64,000 nt of DNA from Struthidea cinerea (lineage: Eukaryota > Chordata > Aves > Passeriformes > Corcoracidae), in the NCBI GenBank assembly GCA_013397865.1, contig VZTI01003260.1, positions 1,453 to 65,452 of the forward strand. The letters are read 5' to 3'. Both the position numbers and the translations under genes were made by a program. The notes beneath the pieces are model-generated. The model saw nothing but the letters and a program-made list of their open reading frames with translations. It was not told the origin of the DNA and ran no database searches. Shown piece by piece: positions 38,701-52,392 of this stretch (the stretch's first letter is position 1; each line of letters begins with the position of its first letter).

Positions 38701-40210
38701 GGGGAAAGTGCCTCTTGCTCCAAGTGAGCGCACTTGGGCTGCCTGCATCAGAAACGTGGCTCTGAGAGTGGTTCAGCCCCTGTCCTGCTGCTCTGCTGCA
38801 AACATGTACATGCAGGAGAAAGCATTCATTTGGCAGAGCTATGGCCTTTTCCTTCCACAGCCCTCCGCACCAGTCTACAGACATGGCAGGTTGCAGAGAA
38901 TGAAGCAGACTGAAAGACACGTGGACAAAAAGGAAGCATCAGGACTGAGACACTGGTGCTCCCTACCTTGCCTACTTATGTCTCCACACCACTTTAGTCA
39001 AGAGAGTGATCCTGAGCACCTGATGTTGCAAAGCAGGTGTGTAAAGCAAACAGGTCTGAATACATTCCCTACAACTCTTTCTCAGTGCTTTTTCTTTGGA
39101 AGAGGGAGACTGTAGAAAAAAACAGAACAGACTGGACTAACTAAACCAGAGGGCTTCAGTCCACTTTCACTTTTTTTTTTTTTTTTAATTTCTATTTCCT
39201 TTATAAGCAAAAGTTGCTCTGCTGTACTTGTTTGACACCGCAAAGGGGTAAATAAATTTCTTAGATTGCAGTAGCACTGCATATTATTATTTACAAAGTA
39301 TCCAAGATAAAGATTTTGTGACAGGCAATTCCATGTTCAGTTCTCTGCTTACTGATGCCAAGTCTGACCAGCAAATGTTCCTATGCAATCACTCTCAATG
39401 CAGTTGTGATATCAGCTACATTATTTTGAATACTAATATTTTGTATTCATGTTTACTAGAGTAATTCAGCACACTGGGAGGTGTTTAGAAAATGGAAAAT
39501 GTAAAGGACAGTGCATAAGGGGACGTTTTATTTGTAAAATGTACACAGATGAGGAGCCGTTGCAAAAGGACTGGATGGAACCCAGAATAAGCAGGAGGTG
39601 CGTACTTGAGGAAAAGCTATCAGGAGATATGCATGTCTCCATGTTGCATGAGCACAGCAACCAACACCACAGAAAGTGTCACTCTGCTGCCAGTGACTCT
39701 CTCAAAACCAATCGAGTCGCCTGAGGCAATGCAACACACTGGAAAACAAGATTAATGAAACCTATGTGACGATCATGGGAAATTAAAACACCAGTCCCCT
39801 TTGTTAGAAAAAAACAACCTGTTTTTCAGAGGAAATGTCACATACCCAGCCCCCCCTTCATTATTTGCTTATCGTGTTGCCTAAACCCCCACTCGTATTT
39901 GGGAAGTAAACAGTGCTTGATACCATAACAGGAATATGGCAGAAGCACAGATCTCTAAGTCGTGCAGCCTCCATGGTCCTCTTGTTTTAGCTTAGCACTG
40001 TCTGCACCCCCATCTGTGTCCAAAATCCAGTCTTTCTTATGATCTCCTGCCTGAAGTCTGTGAGAGTAGTTCTATCCTGGTGTGGTAAGTTCAATGTAGC
40101 ATTTACTGGTTAGAATGTGGATGAAACAGCTTGTGAATAACTTGGTGATGATCTAATTGCAGCCTACAAGCACAAAAGAGACCAGTGACAATGTAACAGC
40201 TGTACTTTTT
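38701..40210. other. Intergenic, no gene seen
   Basis: An open frame of 135 codons (38708-39115, plus) starts just right of the LTR but has no recognisable domain. A T16 tract follows at 39171-39186. Nothing else is supportable. Confidence 0.45.
39171..39186. repeat. Poly-T tract (T16)
   Basis: Sixteen consecutive T bases followed by AATTTC. A simple homopolymer. Confidence 0.9.
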
Positions 40211-40389
40211 CATAGAATCACAGAATGGTTTGGGCTGAAAGGGACCTTTTAAAAGACCACCTAGTCCAACACTACCGGAATGAGCAGGGACATCTTCAAT
40301 TGCTCAGAACCCCATTCCACCTGACCTCAAATGTTTCCAGGGATGGAGCACCTATCACCTCTCAGGGCAACCTGTGCTACTCCTTCAGT
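40211..40389 (-). mobile_element. CR1 LINE 3' end fragment
   Basis: Starts CATAGAATCACAGAATGGTT and continues TGGGCTGAAAGGGACC, AACACTACCGGAATGAGCAG, GTTTCCAGGGATGGAGCACC, CAGGGCAACCTGTGC, which is the reverse complement of the CR1 3' end. It is about 180 bp, 5'-truncated and moderately diverged. Confidence 0.9.
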
Positions 40390-43300
40390 TTTTTATTCTG
40401 TTTCACATTATTTAGGAGCATTGGTTACTGCACAGAAGGACTTAAAGATGTCTTTTTAGAGAGAAGAAAAATAGAGAATACATAGAAACATAGTTGTTGT
40501 ACTCTGTCCCTTCCATTTAGCTTTAAAAAAAAAAAGGCAGGAAAGAAGGAAAAATATGATACTCATTATCCCATATGTTTTGCCAATTATTTTAAGGCAG
40601 CAACAAAATAATTGATTCCAAAACATTTTTAGATGTCAGACAGACAGGCCAAAATTGAAATTACTGATATGTGGAAGACAGTCTTATGTTTTCATATTTC
40701 ACTTGATTCTTTTTTTATTATTTTAACAGACATTACAATTTCCTTCCTGTACAGAAACACTTCTAGGATTTGTGGCTTATACTTTGAAAATGCAACAAAA
40801 ATTTTCTAATGTGTTTATTGCTGAAATACTTACTAAATTAACTTCCAGAAATTAAGGTGCAGTGTTAGTGTCTAAGAAGTGGAGAGATGCAACCAAGGGA
40901 TTGATTTCAAAAGTGTAAATTTTTATGCCTGGAAACAGAGATATCTGTTTTACAGTGGTCATTTTTTATTAACTCCACCAGAAATCACACTGACATGACA
41001 GTAAGAATGCACTTGAAACAGAAATCTCTGTGTTAACCTAGTCTCTGATGTAAAAATACCATTAATATACATGCATTACTAATCTGTAAAAAGTGGAGCG
41101 AATTTATATCACAGGGAGACAGAAAAAGTTAATCTTAAATAGAAAAATTTTCATAAGGCAAATAAAAAATATCTGTAATCACACATGTGAGCTTGGCATT
41201 AGAAATCTTCATGAATACCTGAGCCAATATCAACAGGAGCAACTGATGTCTCATTGCTGTGGTACCCCATTAATTTTTCAAGTAAAAAACATGAGGATAG
41301 ATTCTATTTTGCTTCTTTTTTTTCCCCCTTTGATCTGCAAGAAAGTACCAAACTAGATCACACAATAATGAGTGTAATGCCCAAGGTCTTGTGATCGGAT
41401 GTGCAGTGAAATATACCATGTTATCCAAACCTGGAGGAGCTAAGGAAGGGTGTGTCCACTGTACCCCTTAGCAGATAGGAGAAGAATTACTTTCTTCCAA
41501 CCAGTGGTTCATTTCTGAAACAGAAAACATCCTTGTTAGAATGCACACACAGAAACACCTCTATTATAATCTGAAATTTATTTTTTATTATTTGCTAGAT
41601 GGTTGGTTTATTGACCTAAAATTCCTTTACAAAGTGTTAGATTATAAGATTAAATTTGAGAATTTGTATTTATTTTACACAACCTATCTACTCTTCCTTT
41701 TTTTCCTCAGAAAACTCTGTGTGACACAACAGCCCCTCATTAGAAGGAGGTGTACTTTTACAGCCTTAAAAACAAAAGTTTACCTATCACAGTAAACATG
41801 AATGAATGAGGATTTGCTTACAGTGAGCACTCAAAGAAACTGTGCCTGCTCCTCCTAGGTAGTGTATTGATCCAGACCAGGACAGCATCCCATGTTTAGA
41901 AGATAGTGATCCACGTAACTGCTCACCTGAGTAGGCAGAGGGCTGTGCTGAATACAGAGGGTGGCTTTCAGGGCTGTTCTGTGCTGTACAAAGTTCTTGG
42001 CTGCAGGATCAACTCAAGAAATTCATGGGCAGCACTCACTGGGTACCAGTGATTTCACCACCTGCCTGGCCTCACCTTTACCTACACATACAACAAGGAG
42101 TTCTCGTTACATAATCCCTTGGGAATAGTGCTGTTTTCTTGTAATGAAGCAATGGAATAGCTCACGGTACTGAAAGGGAGAGCTTCTCTCCACAGACAGG
42201 ATCTGCTCTGCACAGTGTGCCATGAAAATATCCACCCAGATTCCATCTTGTGTTGCACAAACTCAGGGAGCCCAGCTACTCATGGGACATAAAGTTTCCT
42301 TCCTACCTATATTACTCTTCTTTGTCTAATTTACGCAGTTATCTTATTAAGCCATTTGTTGTCAAAGTCTTTTTTACTGATCCAGAAAGAGCCCTGCACC
42401 ATCTCTCTCTCACTTCAACCCTTATCTTCCATTCCCAGTACAGAACTGGCAGGTACATGACAGGAAGAGACACATATGCTTGCAAAGTTTAACCTCTGCA
42501 TTTGACCTTTTTAAATTCTTGTTTCTATGGGAACGTTTATACATATTTTCCATCTTTAGCAATAGTTTCAAGTTCAGACCTCAGAAGAATAAAATAAATG
42601 AATTCTATTGACTCTACCATGCAAATTTCTAATCCATAATCCATAGGCTGTAATCATGGCAATGCTTGCATAAACCCGTAATCTTTCACAGCACTATTCC
42701 TCCTATGAAATACATTTAAGTAAAAGATCAAATGTTTCCATGACTGAGGCCTGAATTTCTTGCAATCCCATATATTTGATGATTGAGCTAAAGCATATCT
42801 ATTCTCTTTCTTGTCTCTCTCCTTCCTGACCTATCATAGCAGCTGAGCAGAGCAGATTTCTGTAAACAACTTAAGTAAGCAGAGAAAATCAGAAAGACAT
42901 CAGGGAATAACTGGGAGGAGAAAAGAAGATAGTGGAGATAGAAGAAATATGTGTCTTTATATGCATGAACTACTTTAAGGCCACACAGATTTTAGTCAAA
43001 GCAAATGGCGTAAATATTTATTCTTTAATAATAATGAAAACATAAAGCTGTGGATATTGAGCAGCTATGTATGAATCAACTTGATTTGTAAAAAGGAAGT
43101 TTGCAGCCATATGTTTTCAAGGTCTCAAAATAAGGTCTTCTTCCAGGCCTACTTCTAATTATTTATCATTATCTGTTAATGTCTCTATTTTTTTTTAAAT
43201 TTCTTCAATTTAATGTTTTTTCTTGAGAACACACAGGAATTTAGGCTGCTTTTTGATGAAGTTGTGCGCTATGAGACATTTTGAATAATATATGATAATG

Positions 43301-44929
43301 GATTCATTTCAGAAACTGGCAGAATGTCTAACATGATCATATTAAGCTTGATTAAATATATAAATTATATATCATATAAATTTGGGGGGATTCTGAATGT
43401 ATAAAACATTATACATGAGTTCCCAAATTGCTGATTTCTTAGTAACTGTTAAATGAAGTTACCAGATTAGGTTTCACTTATGTCAGAGTTGAGGGCACAG
43501 CTACTTACCCACTCTTCAAATACATAATGCATAATCGATTCTGGGAGTTCTTTTAAGTATCCTATAATAGCTACAGAGTTACAGGTAAGAAGAAGGGTAA
43601 AATTGGCTTCCTGCACTATTCTGCCCTTCCTTATTATTGCCATCTAATGAACTGTGTAAGAAGTGAACTGTGCCCTTTTTCTATTCATAGGGTATTTATA
43701 GCTCAGCCAGTTAGATTATTTCATGAAATTGCATCAGAATGTGGACGGAATGTGTACAGGAGACAGCCTCTCTATTAGGATGCAAACTGCTCAGTTAAAG
43801 TATTTAAGAATCATGTAGCAGCTGTGACAGTGCCAGAGGTAAATAAATTTAAAAGTGCATGCTACTGCATCCCATATTTGATTTTTCCTCCAATTGCTAA
43901 TTATGTAAATTTATCCTGATAATTGTTACTTAGACTGGAATCTTCCTGTTATGTATCCACATCAATAACAAAAATCGAGTCAACCAGCTTGTGTTTTGCT
44001 TCTGCCAAGGTCCCCATATACAGTTAAGCTCCTGACAACTTTGACTTTAGCTCCTCTACTGGTTTGATAATGCTGTTACCAACTAGATGATGTCAAGTAC
44101 GATAATAATCAGCCACTCAGGTAGAAAAAGCCAATTCTCTTGCTTATGTTACCTCTCTTTGTTAACAGTCTCTTGGTTTCTATCTGTTTTTTCATATTCA
44201 AAATCTTCACTTAAGAGACACTGTGTCTGCCCTGTAGTTTGAAGTTTGTGGGCAACCTGAACACACAGAGGTACAGGCGTATGTGTCAATGTTTTGAAGC
44301 TAATTCTCATAGGGCTTTTAAGCTATAATCATAGAGGCTGAATACAGTTTTTCCTTCACTTGTAAATAACAATCCCAGCATTATAGTTAGATCTCAGTTT
44401 ATTCAGTTTTCCCTCTTTCTGTACTTGCTTAAAAATTTATATCTTATATTCTGCATGTCAAAATACACATGCTTCATAACAGTCAGAAGGTGTTTTTGTT
44501 TAACTCTACAGAAAACTTCAGAAAAATATATTGGATTAAATATTACTCAGATAACTAAAACTGACCAGGAATAGAAATCTAAGATTACAATTACATAAAA
44601 AATTAGACTGTGATGTAAATATTAAATTTTGTTTAAGCAAAGTAGTTTGAGCACTCTAAAAGTTACAAATATTTAAATTCAGCAGTTTGACATTACCATA
44701 TTCAAGTTTTTCAAATGGTCTTGAAGTGTTGTACTTATAAATTCTGTCCTATTGCACTACCAAATAGGTATGTAGAAGTGTAACTTTTACAATAATACTT
44801 AACAGAGACTCACTAGCATGCAATTCTACTTGGACTGTCAAGGTCTGCAAGATATGGCTCTATTACTTCATTAGATTTCACAGACTTTTCTAATTTTTTT
44901 CTCTTTGTTCAGCTGCAAAATGATCAACA
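40390..44929. other. Intergenic, no gene seen
   Basis: AT-rich anonymous DNA with open frames of 87 codons or fewer. No transposable element or RNA gene is recognised by eye. Confidence 0.5.
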
Positions 44930-44939
44930 TGACAATGAT

Positions 44940-45060
44940 TTTAAAAGGCTTCCAAAAGAGCTGCAGAAGAGGAACTACAGAGCAGTAAACCTGAATTCTT
45001 CACGGGGCAAGTTGTTGGAAACCATCCAAAAGAATAAAGTTAGTGGGAGTGTAATACTGA
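44940..45060 (+). mobile_element. Diverged CR1-like LINE reverse transcriptase scrap
   Basis: From 44973 the plus strand translates as NYRAVNLNSSRGKLLETI, which matches the CR1 RT motif NYRPVSLTSVPGKIMEQI at about half its positions, including N-Y-R, L, S, G-K, E and I. Neighbouring DNA (GAGCTGCAGAAGAGGAACTA) fits the same frame. The fragment ends just before the solo LTR at 45077. It is old and not functional. Confidence 0.5.
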
Positions 45061-45076
45061 GTTCTCGACAGCTCTG

Positions 45077-45434
45077 TGGCTCACATGCATGAACGCGCAG
45101 ACGCAGGGATGGCTTCAGTAATATGAAGCCAACGGCAAGGAGTTGAGAAGGGTCCTTGCTTGGAGTTCCACAGAAAGCAGTTTATTGCTTCAATTCGTGA
45201 AGGGTTCTAGAGGCAAATGACCCTGAGCACGTGACAGCTCGAGCTTAAATGCAGGGGTGTGGCTAACACCAAGAGCCAACTGGGGAATCAGAACTGGGGT
45301 ACATTACCATAACCGAACAGGCATCCTGGGAGAGGCTCCTTTCCCTCACCATAACCGATAAGTCTTTGGCACCAGAGACTGTCTTACCAATAGCTCTCTC
45401 TGTCTCTTGTACCACTGGTCCACTAGCCACCACA
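45077..45434 (-). mobile_element. Solo LTR, copy 1 of a two-copy family
   Basis: Shares about 358 bp, at roughly 90% identity by eye, with 52035-52392 in the same orientation. On the minus strand it runs TGTGGTGGCTAG... to ...GCATGTGAGCCA, with AATAAA (45181-45186, minus) and a TATA-like CATTTAAGC farther upstream (around 45243-45251). Shared motifs include GAAGGGTTCTAGAGGCAAAT and GGGGTGTGGCTAACACCA. No clear target duplication was found, and no retroviral coding sequence lies between the two copies. Confidence 0.8.
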
Positions 45435-48400
45435 GAAGTGTGGATAAATTATCTTGACTGGGGAAGAATCTGTATGGGTATTTATTTTACACACAAATCC
45501 AGTGGTGTTCTTTGAAGGAGTTAGAAATCATGTCCATTAGACAGGTCCTGCTGATACTGTCTACTTCAATTTTCAAATAATGTACCCCTGTTTTTGGAAG
45601 TTTAGGCACTGTGGCAGTGCCTCTGTCTCAAAATGCAAAGAGCAAAACTCAAAGAGGAACTCAGATGGGTGTGAAAGACTTGGTGTGCCTTCCATATTAG
45701 GACTGACTAGCTCAACTAGGACAGTTCATCTTGGGAAAAAATATGACTGACAAGGCATTTCATATCAGAAAGGATCACTAGAGAATGCTTTACTATCTCT
45801 CTGGACACATGAATTAAGTGGCTTCGAACAAAGCTTGCAATATATCCCTTCAGGACAAGCAGAACAATGCATTCTTCACAGAGAGCAAAACTAAGACACA
45901 CGACATTTTCACATTTTCAGTAGATGTGGTTCACTGGCTGATTCTTGGTCCCTGCAGAGAAGATATCATGATTTTATGAACAAATATTGCTTCATAGCAT
46001 GAGGGAATGAAACAAATGTACAAATCAAATTAATTAATATTGCACAGGCAACCTTCAGATTTCTTAATATTTCAGTGCTTTTCTTCGCAAATAATATTTT
46101 ATAAGGTTGTCTGTACATTCTAAGAGCTCTACTACTCCATGGAATTGTACACATTGATCCTGAAATGATTGCAAATGACTGCATTCTGATAGATATATTT
46201 CTGAAGAAATACACATCTCTCTCTAATACTCCTGTAGCACCCCACTGCATTTTTCATCAGTTTCAGAACTGATTTTCAATTGTGACTTTCATTCTGCATG
46301 AGAGCTTCTGTCAGCTGTCCTGGTGCTGGAATTTACAAGTTGATATGCACTATTTGTGACCGACTAGTGCCTCAAAAAATCTACACCTGTGAATGTGGAA
46401 ACACTGTCACCACTTCATGGTTTGGACTGATGGGCATGTCAGAACAGATTTCCCTTTCAAGTAACTGAGTAGCTACCTAGAAGTATTTATTTCTGAATCA
46501 TTACTAAAACTCCTGCAGTTTATCTTCCATGAAAACATGAAACACATGAGAGCAAGACAGTAGATATCTTACTTTAGCTGAAATACACTGGTTTTGGAGT
46601 AGAGAAATAGCTATTTTGCTTCTAAAATAAGATTATGCATGCCAGGAATTTTTTAAGTGGTCACAGATGTGACCTTTTGTGTGGTCTTTGCCAAAATGAT
46701 GAAATCAGCAATACTGCTATCTAAAGTCTAACAAAAGATCTCTCTTATTTTTCTCCAAAAAATTGATGAACTCATCTGGCTTCTACTGCACAAGAACTGT
46801 GATTAAAATGTGGTTTGGCACGTAAGAGCTGGCAATATTTTTGGGACATGGGCTATTCTAAAACTAAATATTTTTCTGCCGAATTTTTCCTAAAGTCCTA
46901 CCATTTCTCAATGACCAAATCAATTCTAATTATATAGATTCTGCTTCCTAATACACTCCTCCACAGTAAATGTCCCTGTAAATAACATAATTTTTTTATA
47001 TGAACTTCAGTAAATGAATTGTGTAAATGAAGGAAGCTTGGACATGGCAAAATCAAGCTTTCAAAAGCTTTCAAAGAAGCAACATGATTCTAACTCTCTT
47101 TGCTCAAAACTTGCCACTTGTATCAGTGACGTAGTTATAATCATGAGTTTTCATTTAGGCAGCCTTCAAAGATTTTCCCAGAATACTGTGTGGACAGAGA
47201 AATTATGGTTATCTTGAACTTTACATAAGGAATGAAAATACTGTTGCTATCAGTGAACTATGATGCAGACTTTCAGAAAGAAAGAATGTAATGATGATCA
47301 TGAGTGTAGCTACTTGATCCCACTGATATTGATGTGTTAGTTTAGATTGAGTTATATCTGACCTAGATCTGATAAATAAGGCCTCAGGGCTTGCTTTGGT
47401 TTTCTTCCTAGGGAAACAGTAGTAGTATCTCAGATAAGGGTTATATTATTTAAGAAAAGACCAATGACTGTAAGAATCACAAATGCAAACATTTCAAATG
47501 TCAAAATTTATGCCTTTTAGAGAAAATTATCTATGTGTGTTGATTCTTAACATAGTTTGTAGAAGTGTATTAGTTGCATTAATTAATTGGATTGTACCGT
47601 ATCTTATAATGTACTGATATATAATACAAGATTATTGTGTTTTCATTTAAGAACATGATTGCTAGACTATAAGTCTAAATTGGTCCCTCTGGATTCTACT
47701 TATAATCAGCAGACAGAATCAGGTAACTCCAGCAGGCAATATTTTTTAAATATCTAAAATAAGTTGGAATAATTGCCCCATGTGATATGTTCAGCCCGGC
47801 TTCAGATGGCTGAGATGAATCTTACAAAGGGTGTACAAAACCATGTCCTAAAAGCACTTTGTATTATCTGCCATGTTTACTCAAATTTCACAGAAATTAC
47901 AACTTAATACAGATTTTTTTTTTTTTTCTTTTTTTTAAGTATGTACTGGAGCATAAGCATACTGAAACAAAGTACAAAATTCACATAAACTGTCATAATC
48001 TGGAGAACACCTAAAGGTACTGTTCCAGTCCCCTTCTAAAATTTTTCACTCTTTTCCTCCAAGAAAACAGCAAGTGCAGGTATCACCAGTGTTAGTTCAT
48101 TTATTCTACATGAAAACCAGTAGAGAAGAAAAGTTTGTCAAGCCCACACGTTGGCACAGTTGCTTCCCTGGTAAAGAAGTAATTTCTGATCATGAGAAAA
48201 ATTTGAGGAAGGGAACAGAGATTTGCTTCTTTTGGAAGAATTCATAAAATTTTTTCAGTAACATTGCTAATCCTATTGGGTTTAGAGCTCATATGAAGTC
48301 CATATTATTCTTGCTGTTTGTAGCAGTAAATTACTCCTATACACAGAAGAACAGAACAGATTTTAACATGGCCGTATTTTTTTCCACTTTTGGAAATGAC

Positions 48401-51147
48401 CACATGAGCAAAAATCATCCACTTTTATTTTATATGTTCAGTTTTAGTGTCTTCACTGTAAAGTGTTTGCCCTTACTGTTTGCTCTATGCTGGAATATTA
48501 TCATGCAGATGGCTGCCTGTTTGCTCTTACTAGAGTAGCTTGGGTCACCATATGTAATTCTCCTATTTATCATGGGCAATATTATAGATGTAATGACTGG
48601 ATTCTAATTTCTCCGAAGATTCTGTCACTTGTGTCCTGACCTTTGGTAGCTATAGCAGACTTTTATCTAAAACTTTCCTCAAGAGCTTTCCTTGCCCATC
48701 TGTCAGATACCAGCTTCTCTACCCTTTTCAGTTCTTTTGAGTAATCCAAGAGAAAATTTTTTACTCTGTCTCTTTGCCTAATGACACCTCTTGTTGTAAA
48801 GCAAGAACTATTTAAAAATCTAGGCTTAACAGACTTGGGTAAGCAAAGCACATGAACTGAACTTCACCTTTAGGATGTCTCTATCCCTTCTATCTCCCAA
48901 GGGAGGTAACAATGGTGTTTAAAGATGCAGACATCTGTCCTTCATGGAAAAGCACCCTTCTTTAGAAAGCTGATGATTCAGGGTGCAAGTTTAGACCTCT
49001 TCTGATGTCAGGACTTGAGCATAACTCAAAATGACTCATTCTCTGGACTAAACTCAAAGCCTTTTTTCATGAATATTCAAGACCCTCATACCTCATTTTC
49101 TTTCCCACTTCAGTTCCAGCACAGGAAACTTGGACATATTCCATTCAACTATCCCTTTCCTTTACACTGACAGGATAAGGTTAACTAAAAATAATGTGGC
49201 TTAAAGAGCCACTTTTGATCCTGTGATCCCAAGCTGGGATTTCTTTTCTGACATTAGTGTTTTTATTTTTTCCTTTGTTTTCTCTTAGAAATGTGAACCT
49301 TAACATGAACCAGACTACCCACCACATGCTTCATTGCTTCAAATTCTCTGATCTAATTAGCTAATGCATTGATATTTAACTACATCAAAAATAAAATTAT
49401 AAAAAAATAACAAGCTTTACAGTTCTAATTATACCTTTAGGATTCTGGGATTGCAGAATATCCAAGTTTGTGACTATTTATCCTGAAAATCATCTCTTAA
49501 TTTTTCCTCTATGTTGGAACCCAAGACATAAGGTATTGTGGGCTCATGATTTCCTGTTTCTTTCTCTTGATTGAAATGACCTCCAGTAAACAACTTACTG
49601 TTGTATAGCACAAAACTAAGTACATTAATGAGTGACCTTTTGATATAAAAATATTAATTGCTCAAACCAAACACAAAAAAGGGAAGTCATTCTTCTAAAG
49701 GGTGAATTTTCTTTGTGATTGGCAATCCATAAATAGAGAAGAGTAGTCCCTCAGTAGCCAACATCTGTAAAACTACTATCTAAACTTTTCTTTCTATGCT
49801 TTTACTTACTCAGGGTTCTCCAGATTTGCCTTTGTCCTGAGAGATAAATGTTGCCAAAATGGCTCCTACAAAATGTTGTTTAAATCCACCACATAGCAAA
49901 CTGCCAGTTATGAGAAATGGTTTCCTCCAGTAATTATATTCTCCAGAGTGTGGAGAATATTATTCTATTTAGTATTATAGTTAACAGTGATATTTTTCAT
50001 GCCTTTATTTAAAATGTAGTCCTACAGGAAAGCTTTTCACAGTGAGCCATAGAAGTGCCCCAATGAAAGCACTTCTGAAAATATCCATCTTACGACAAAC
50101 ATCTGAAGATATGGGCCAATAACTAGAGAACTTTTCTTGGTGGGCAAATTCCCCTTGGAACAGACTATAACTTTTCAGAATGAATCTTCAGTATGATCAT
50201 CTTGTTCAACTGTCAAATTACTGAATTAGAGCTGCTGTCGCTTTACATTGTTCAATAGGTTCTGGGCTTTTTTTGGCATATGTTCTTATGTTTACTGATT
50301 GAGGGCAGAAATTGATTTATGTACATGTATCAAACATTTAAGTGCAATGGAATATTAATCTGATCAGCATCTGAACATTGTCTTAAAAACTAAACACAAG
50401 AGGTTATAATCATCAGTTGAGTGACTAGCCAGCAAGGTGGAAAGACAAGAAAGCAGATTGTTTCAAAGACTATTTTGAGAAGCATATTCTAGTCCACAAC
50501 TTTTATGCTACTACAGTATACCATTCACCTTTATTCTGTGAATTCCCTATCCAGCACATAGGCAAATCCTGTGTTTACTCCTGGAATAGGTACTCAGCAG
50601 CAGAAGGCACAATGGGAGGGAAAGGAAAGGTCATAGCTACGGCAAATTCCTACTGATTTCTAATGGCATATGCTTCCTTATGCCACAATTTAGAGCAGTT
50701 ACAGCCAGGTCCCTTGAGAATCCTAACTAGTTATTGTTTTTCTACCTCTCTTGTATGTCTTTGTCCCCTATGAGTCAGGTTAGCTTGAGAGTGCCTTACT
50801 CTCCCTTTTCATGAAGACAGATGGTGCATTAGCCAAAATTTCTTTCCTCCCTAGCAGTTCAGCTACAGGTGTTCAGCCACAGGGGCCAGGGAGCAGCTAT
50901 AGCTGCAAAAGCTCTGCAGCAGCTGCTTGAAGTGCTCTCAGCATACCTGTGAGCTGGCTCACACTGCTGGGGCAGATACATTTCCTTTTTTTTTTACCTG
51001 TGGCAATCAGTCCTGTGCTGCACTTCAGCACAAAGGTGCAGCTCATAGACAAATGCATGTGTTCACTTTATTACCTCAAGGAACCAAGGGACTGCAAATC
51101 TTGAATGACTACTGCTGTAGTTTCATTTTCCTACATTTGTTTGGATA
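45435..51147. other. Intergenic between two LTR copies, no gene seen
   Basis: About 5.7 kb of AT-rich DNA with open frames of 94 codons or fewer. No gag, protease, RT or env motif is visible, which argues that the flanking LTRs are independent. A T-rich tract (T15 then CT8) lies at 47914-47936. Confidence 0.5.
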
Positions 51148-51995
51148 AGGTCCCTCCAGGCTGAACAACCTCAGGTCCCTCAGCCTTTCATCATAAGAGA
51201 GGTGCTCCAGCCCTCTGACCAGCTCCCTGGCCCTTCTCTGGGTTCTCTCCAACAGGTCCATGTCCTTCTTGGGAGCATGCTGGGACCCCAGAGGTGGAGG
51301 CAGCTCTGCAGGTGGAGTCTCACCAGAGCGGGGCAGAGGGGCAGAATCCTCTCCCTCTCCTGCTGCCCACAGAGCTTTGGATGCAGCCTTGGATGCACAC
51401 TCGGCTTTCTGGGCTGCCAGCGCCCATGGCTAGCTCATGTCCAATTTTTCAACCACCAGTACCCCCAAGTCCTTTCTCTCTGCTCTCAATCCATTCATTC
51501 CCCTGCCTGTGTTAATAGCCGTGATTTCCCCAACTCAGGTGCAGGACCTTGGACTTGGTCTTGTTCAACTTCATAAGGTTCACATGGGAGCACTCCTCAA
51601 GCCTGTCAAGGTCTCCCCAGGTGACATCCCTTCTCTCAAGCACGTCAACTTCATCACTCAGCTTGCTGTCATCTGTCAGCTTGCTGAGAGCGTACTAACT
51701 CCCGCTGTCTATGTCATTGATAAAGCTATTAAACAGTATTTGTCTCTTGATAGACACCACTCATTACTGGTTTCCACTTGACTCTTGGGATGTGGCCACC
51801 CAGACACTTCCTTCTCCATCCTACAGTCCATCTATCAAGATCAAATCTCTCCAATTTAGACATAGGAATGTTGTGGGAGATTGTACCAAGAGTTTTACAG
51901 AAGCCCAGTTAGATGACGTCCATAGGTCTTCCTTGTCCACTGACACAGTTACCCCACTATAGACGGCTACTATGTTAGTCAGGAGGAAACTAACT
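51148..51995 (-). mobile_element. CR1 LINE fragment (3' terminus missing)
   Basis: Minus-strand CR1 text: CCTCCAGGCTGAACAACCTC, CTCTGACCAGCTCCCTGGCC, GGAGGCAGCTCTGCAGGTGG, GAGCGGGGCAGAGGGGCAGA, then the older-subfamily stretch TCTGTCAGCTTGCTGAGAGC, ATGTCATTGATAAAGCTATT and GTTTTACAGAAGCCCAGTTA. It lacks the usual 3' terminal sequence. Plus-strand open frames here (up to 124 codons) are antisense and not genes. Confidence 0.9.
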
Positions 51996-52034
51996 ATTTG
52001 TTTGAAGACTATTACTGAGTCCCTTCTGGTCCTA

Positions 52035-52392
52035 TGGCTCACATGCATGAACGCACAGACGCAGGGATGGCTTCAGTAATATGAATCAGATGGCAGGGAG
52101 TTGAGAAGGGTCCTTGCTTAGAGTTCCACAAACAGCAGTTTATTGCTACTACTCGTGAAGGGTTCTAGAGGCAAATGACCCCGAACACGTGACAGATCTA
52201 TCTTAAATGCAGGGGTGTGGCTAACACCAGGAGCCAACCAGGGAAATCAGAACTGGGGTACATTACCATAACTGAACAGGTATCCTGGGAGAGGCTCCTT
52301 TCCCTCACCATAACTGATAAATCTTTGGCAGCAAAGACCCTCTTACAAGAGCTCTCTCTGTCTCTTGTACCACTGGCTAATCAGCCACCACA
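52035..52392 (-). mobile_element. Solo LTR, copy 2 of a two-copy family
   Basis: Second copy of the LTR at 45077-45434, same orientation, about 7 kb away. AATAAA on the minus strand is at 52139-52144. It starts (minus) TGTGGTGGCTGATTAGCC and ends GTGAGCCA. It lies 40 bases right of a CR1 fragment, and no primer-binding-site-like sequence follows its 3' end. Confidence 0.82.

Noticed and set aside
38708..39115. 135-codon plus-strand frame right of the LTR at 38.3-38.7 kb
   Set aside because: No known domain or exon signals; compatible with chance.
51202..51576. 124-codon plus-strand frame
   Set aside because: Antisense to a CR1 fragment, in the same position as similar shadow frames in the CR1 at 22.9 kb.
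45077..52392. A single complete provirus bounded by the two LTR copies
   Set aside because: No gag/pol/env signature in between, a CR1 inside, about 10% LTR divergence and no primer-binding-site-like sequence next to the inferred 5' LTR. Better read as independent solo LTRs.
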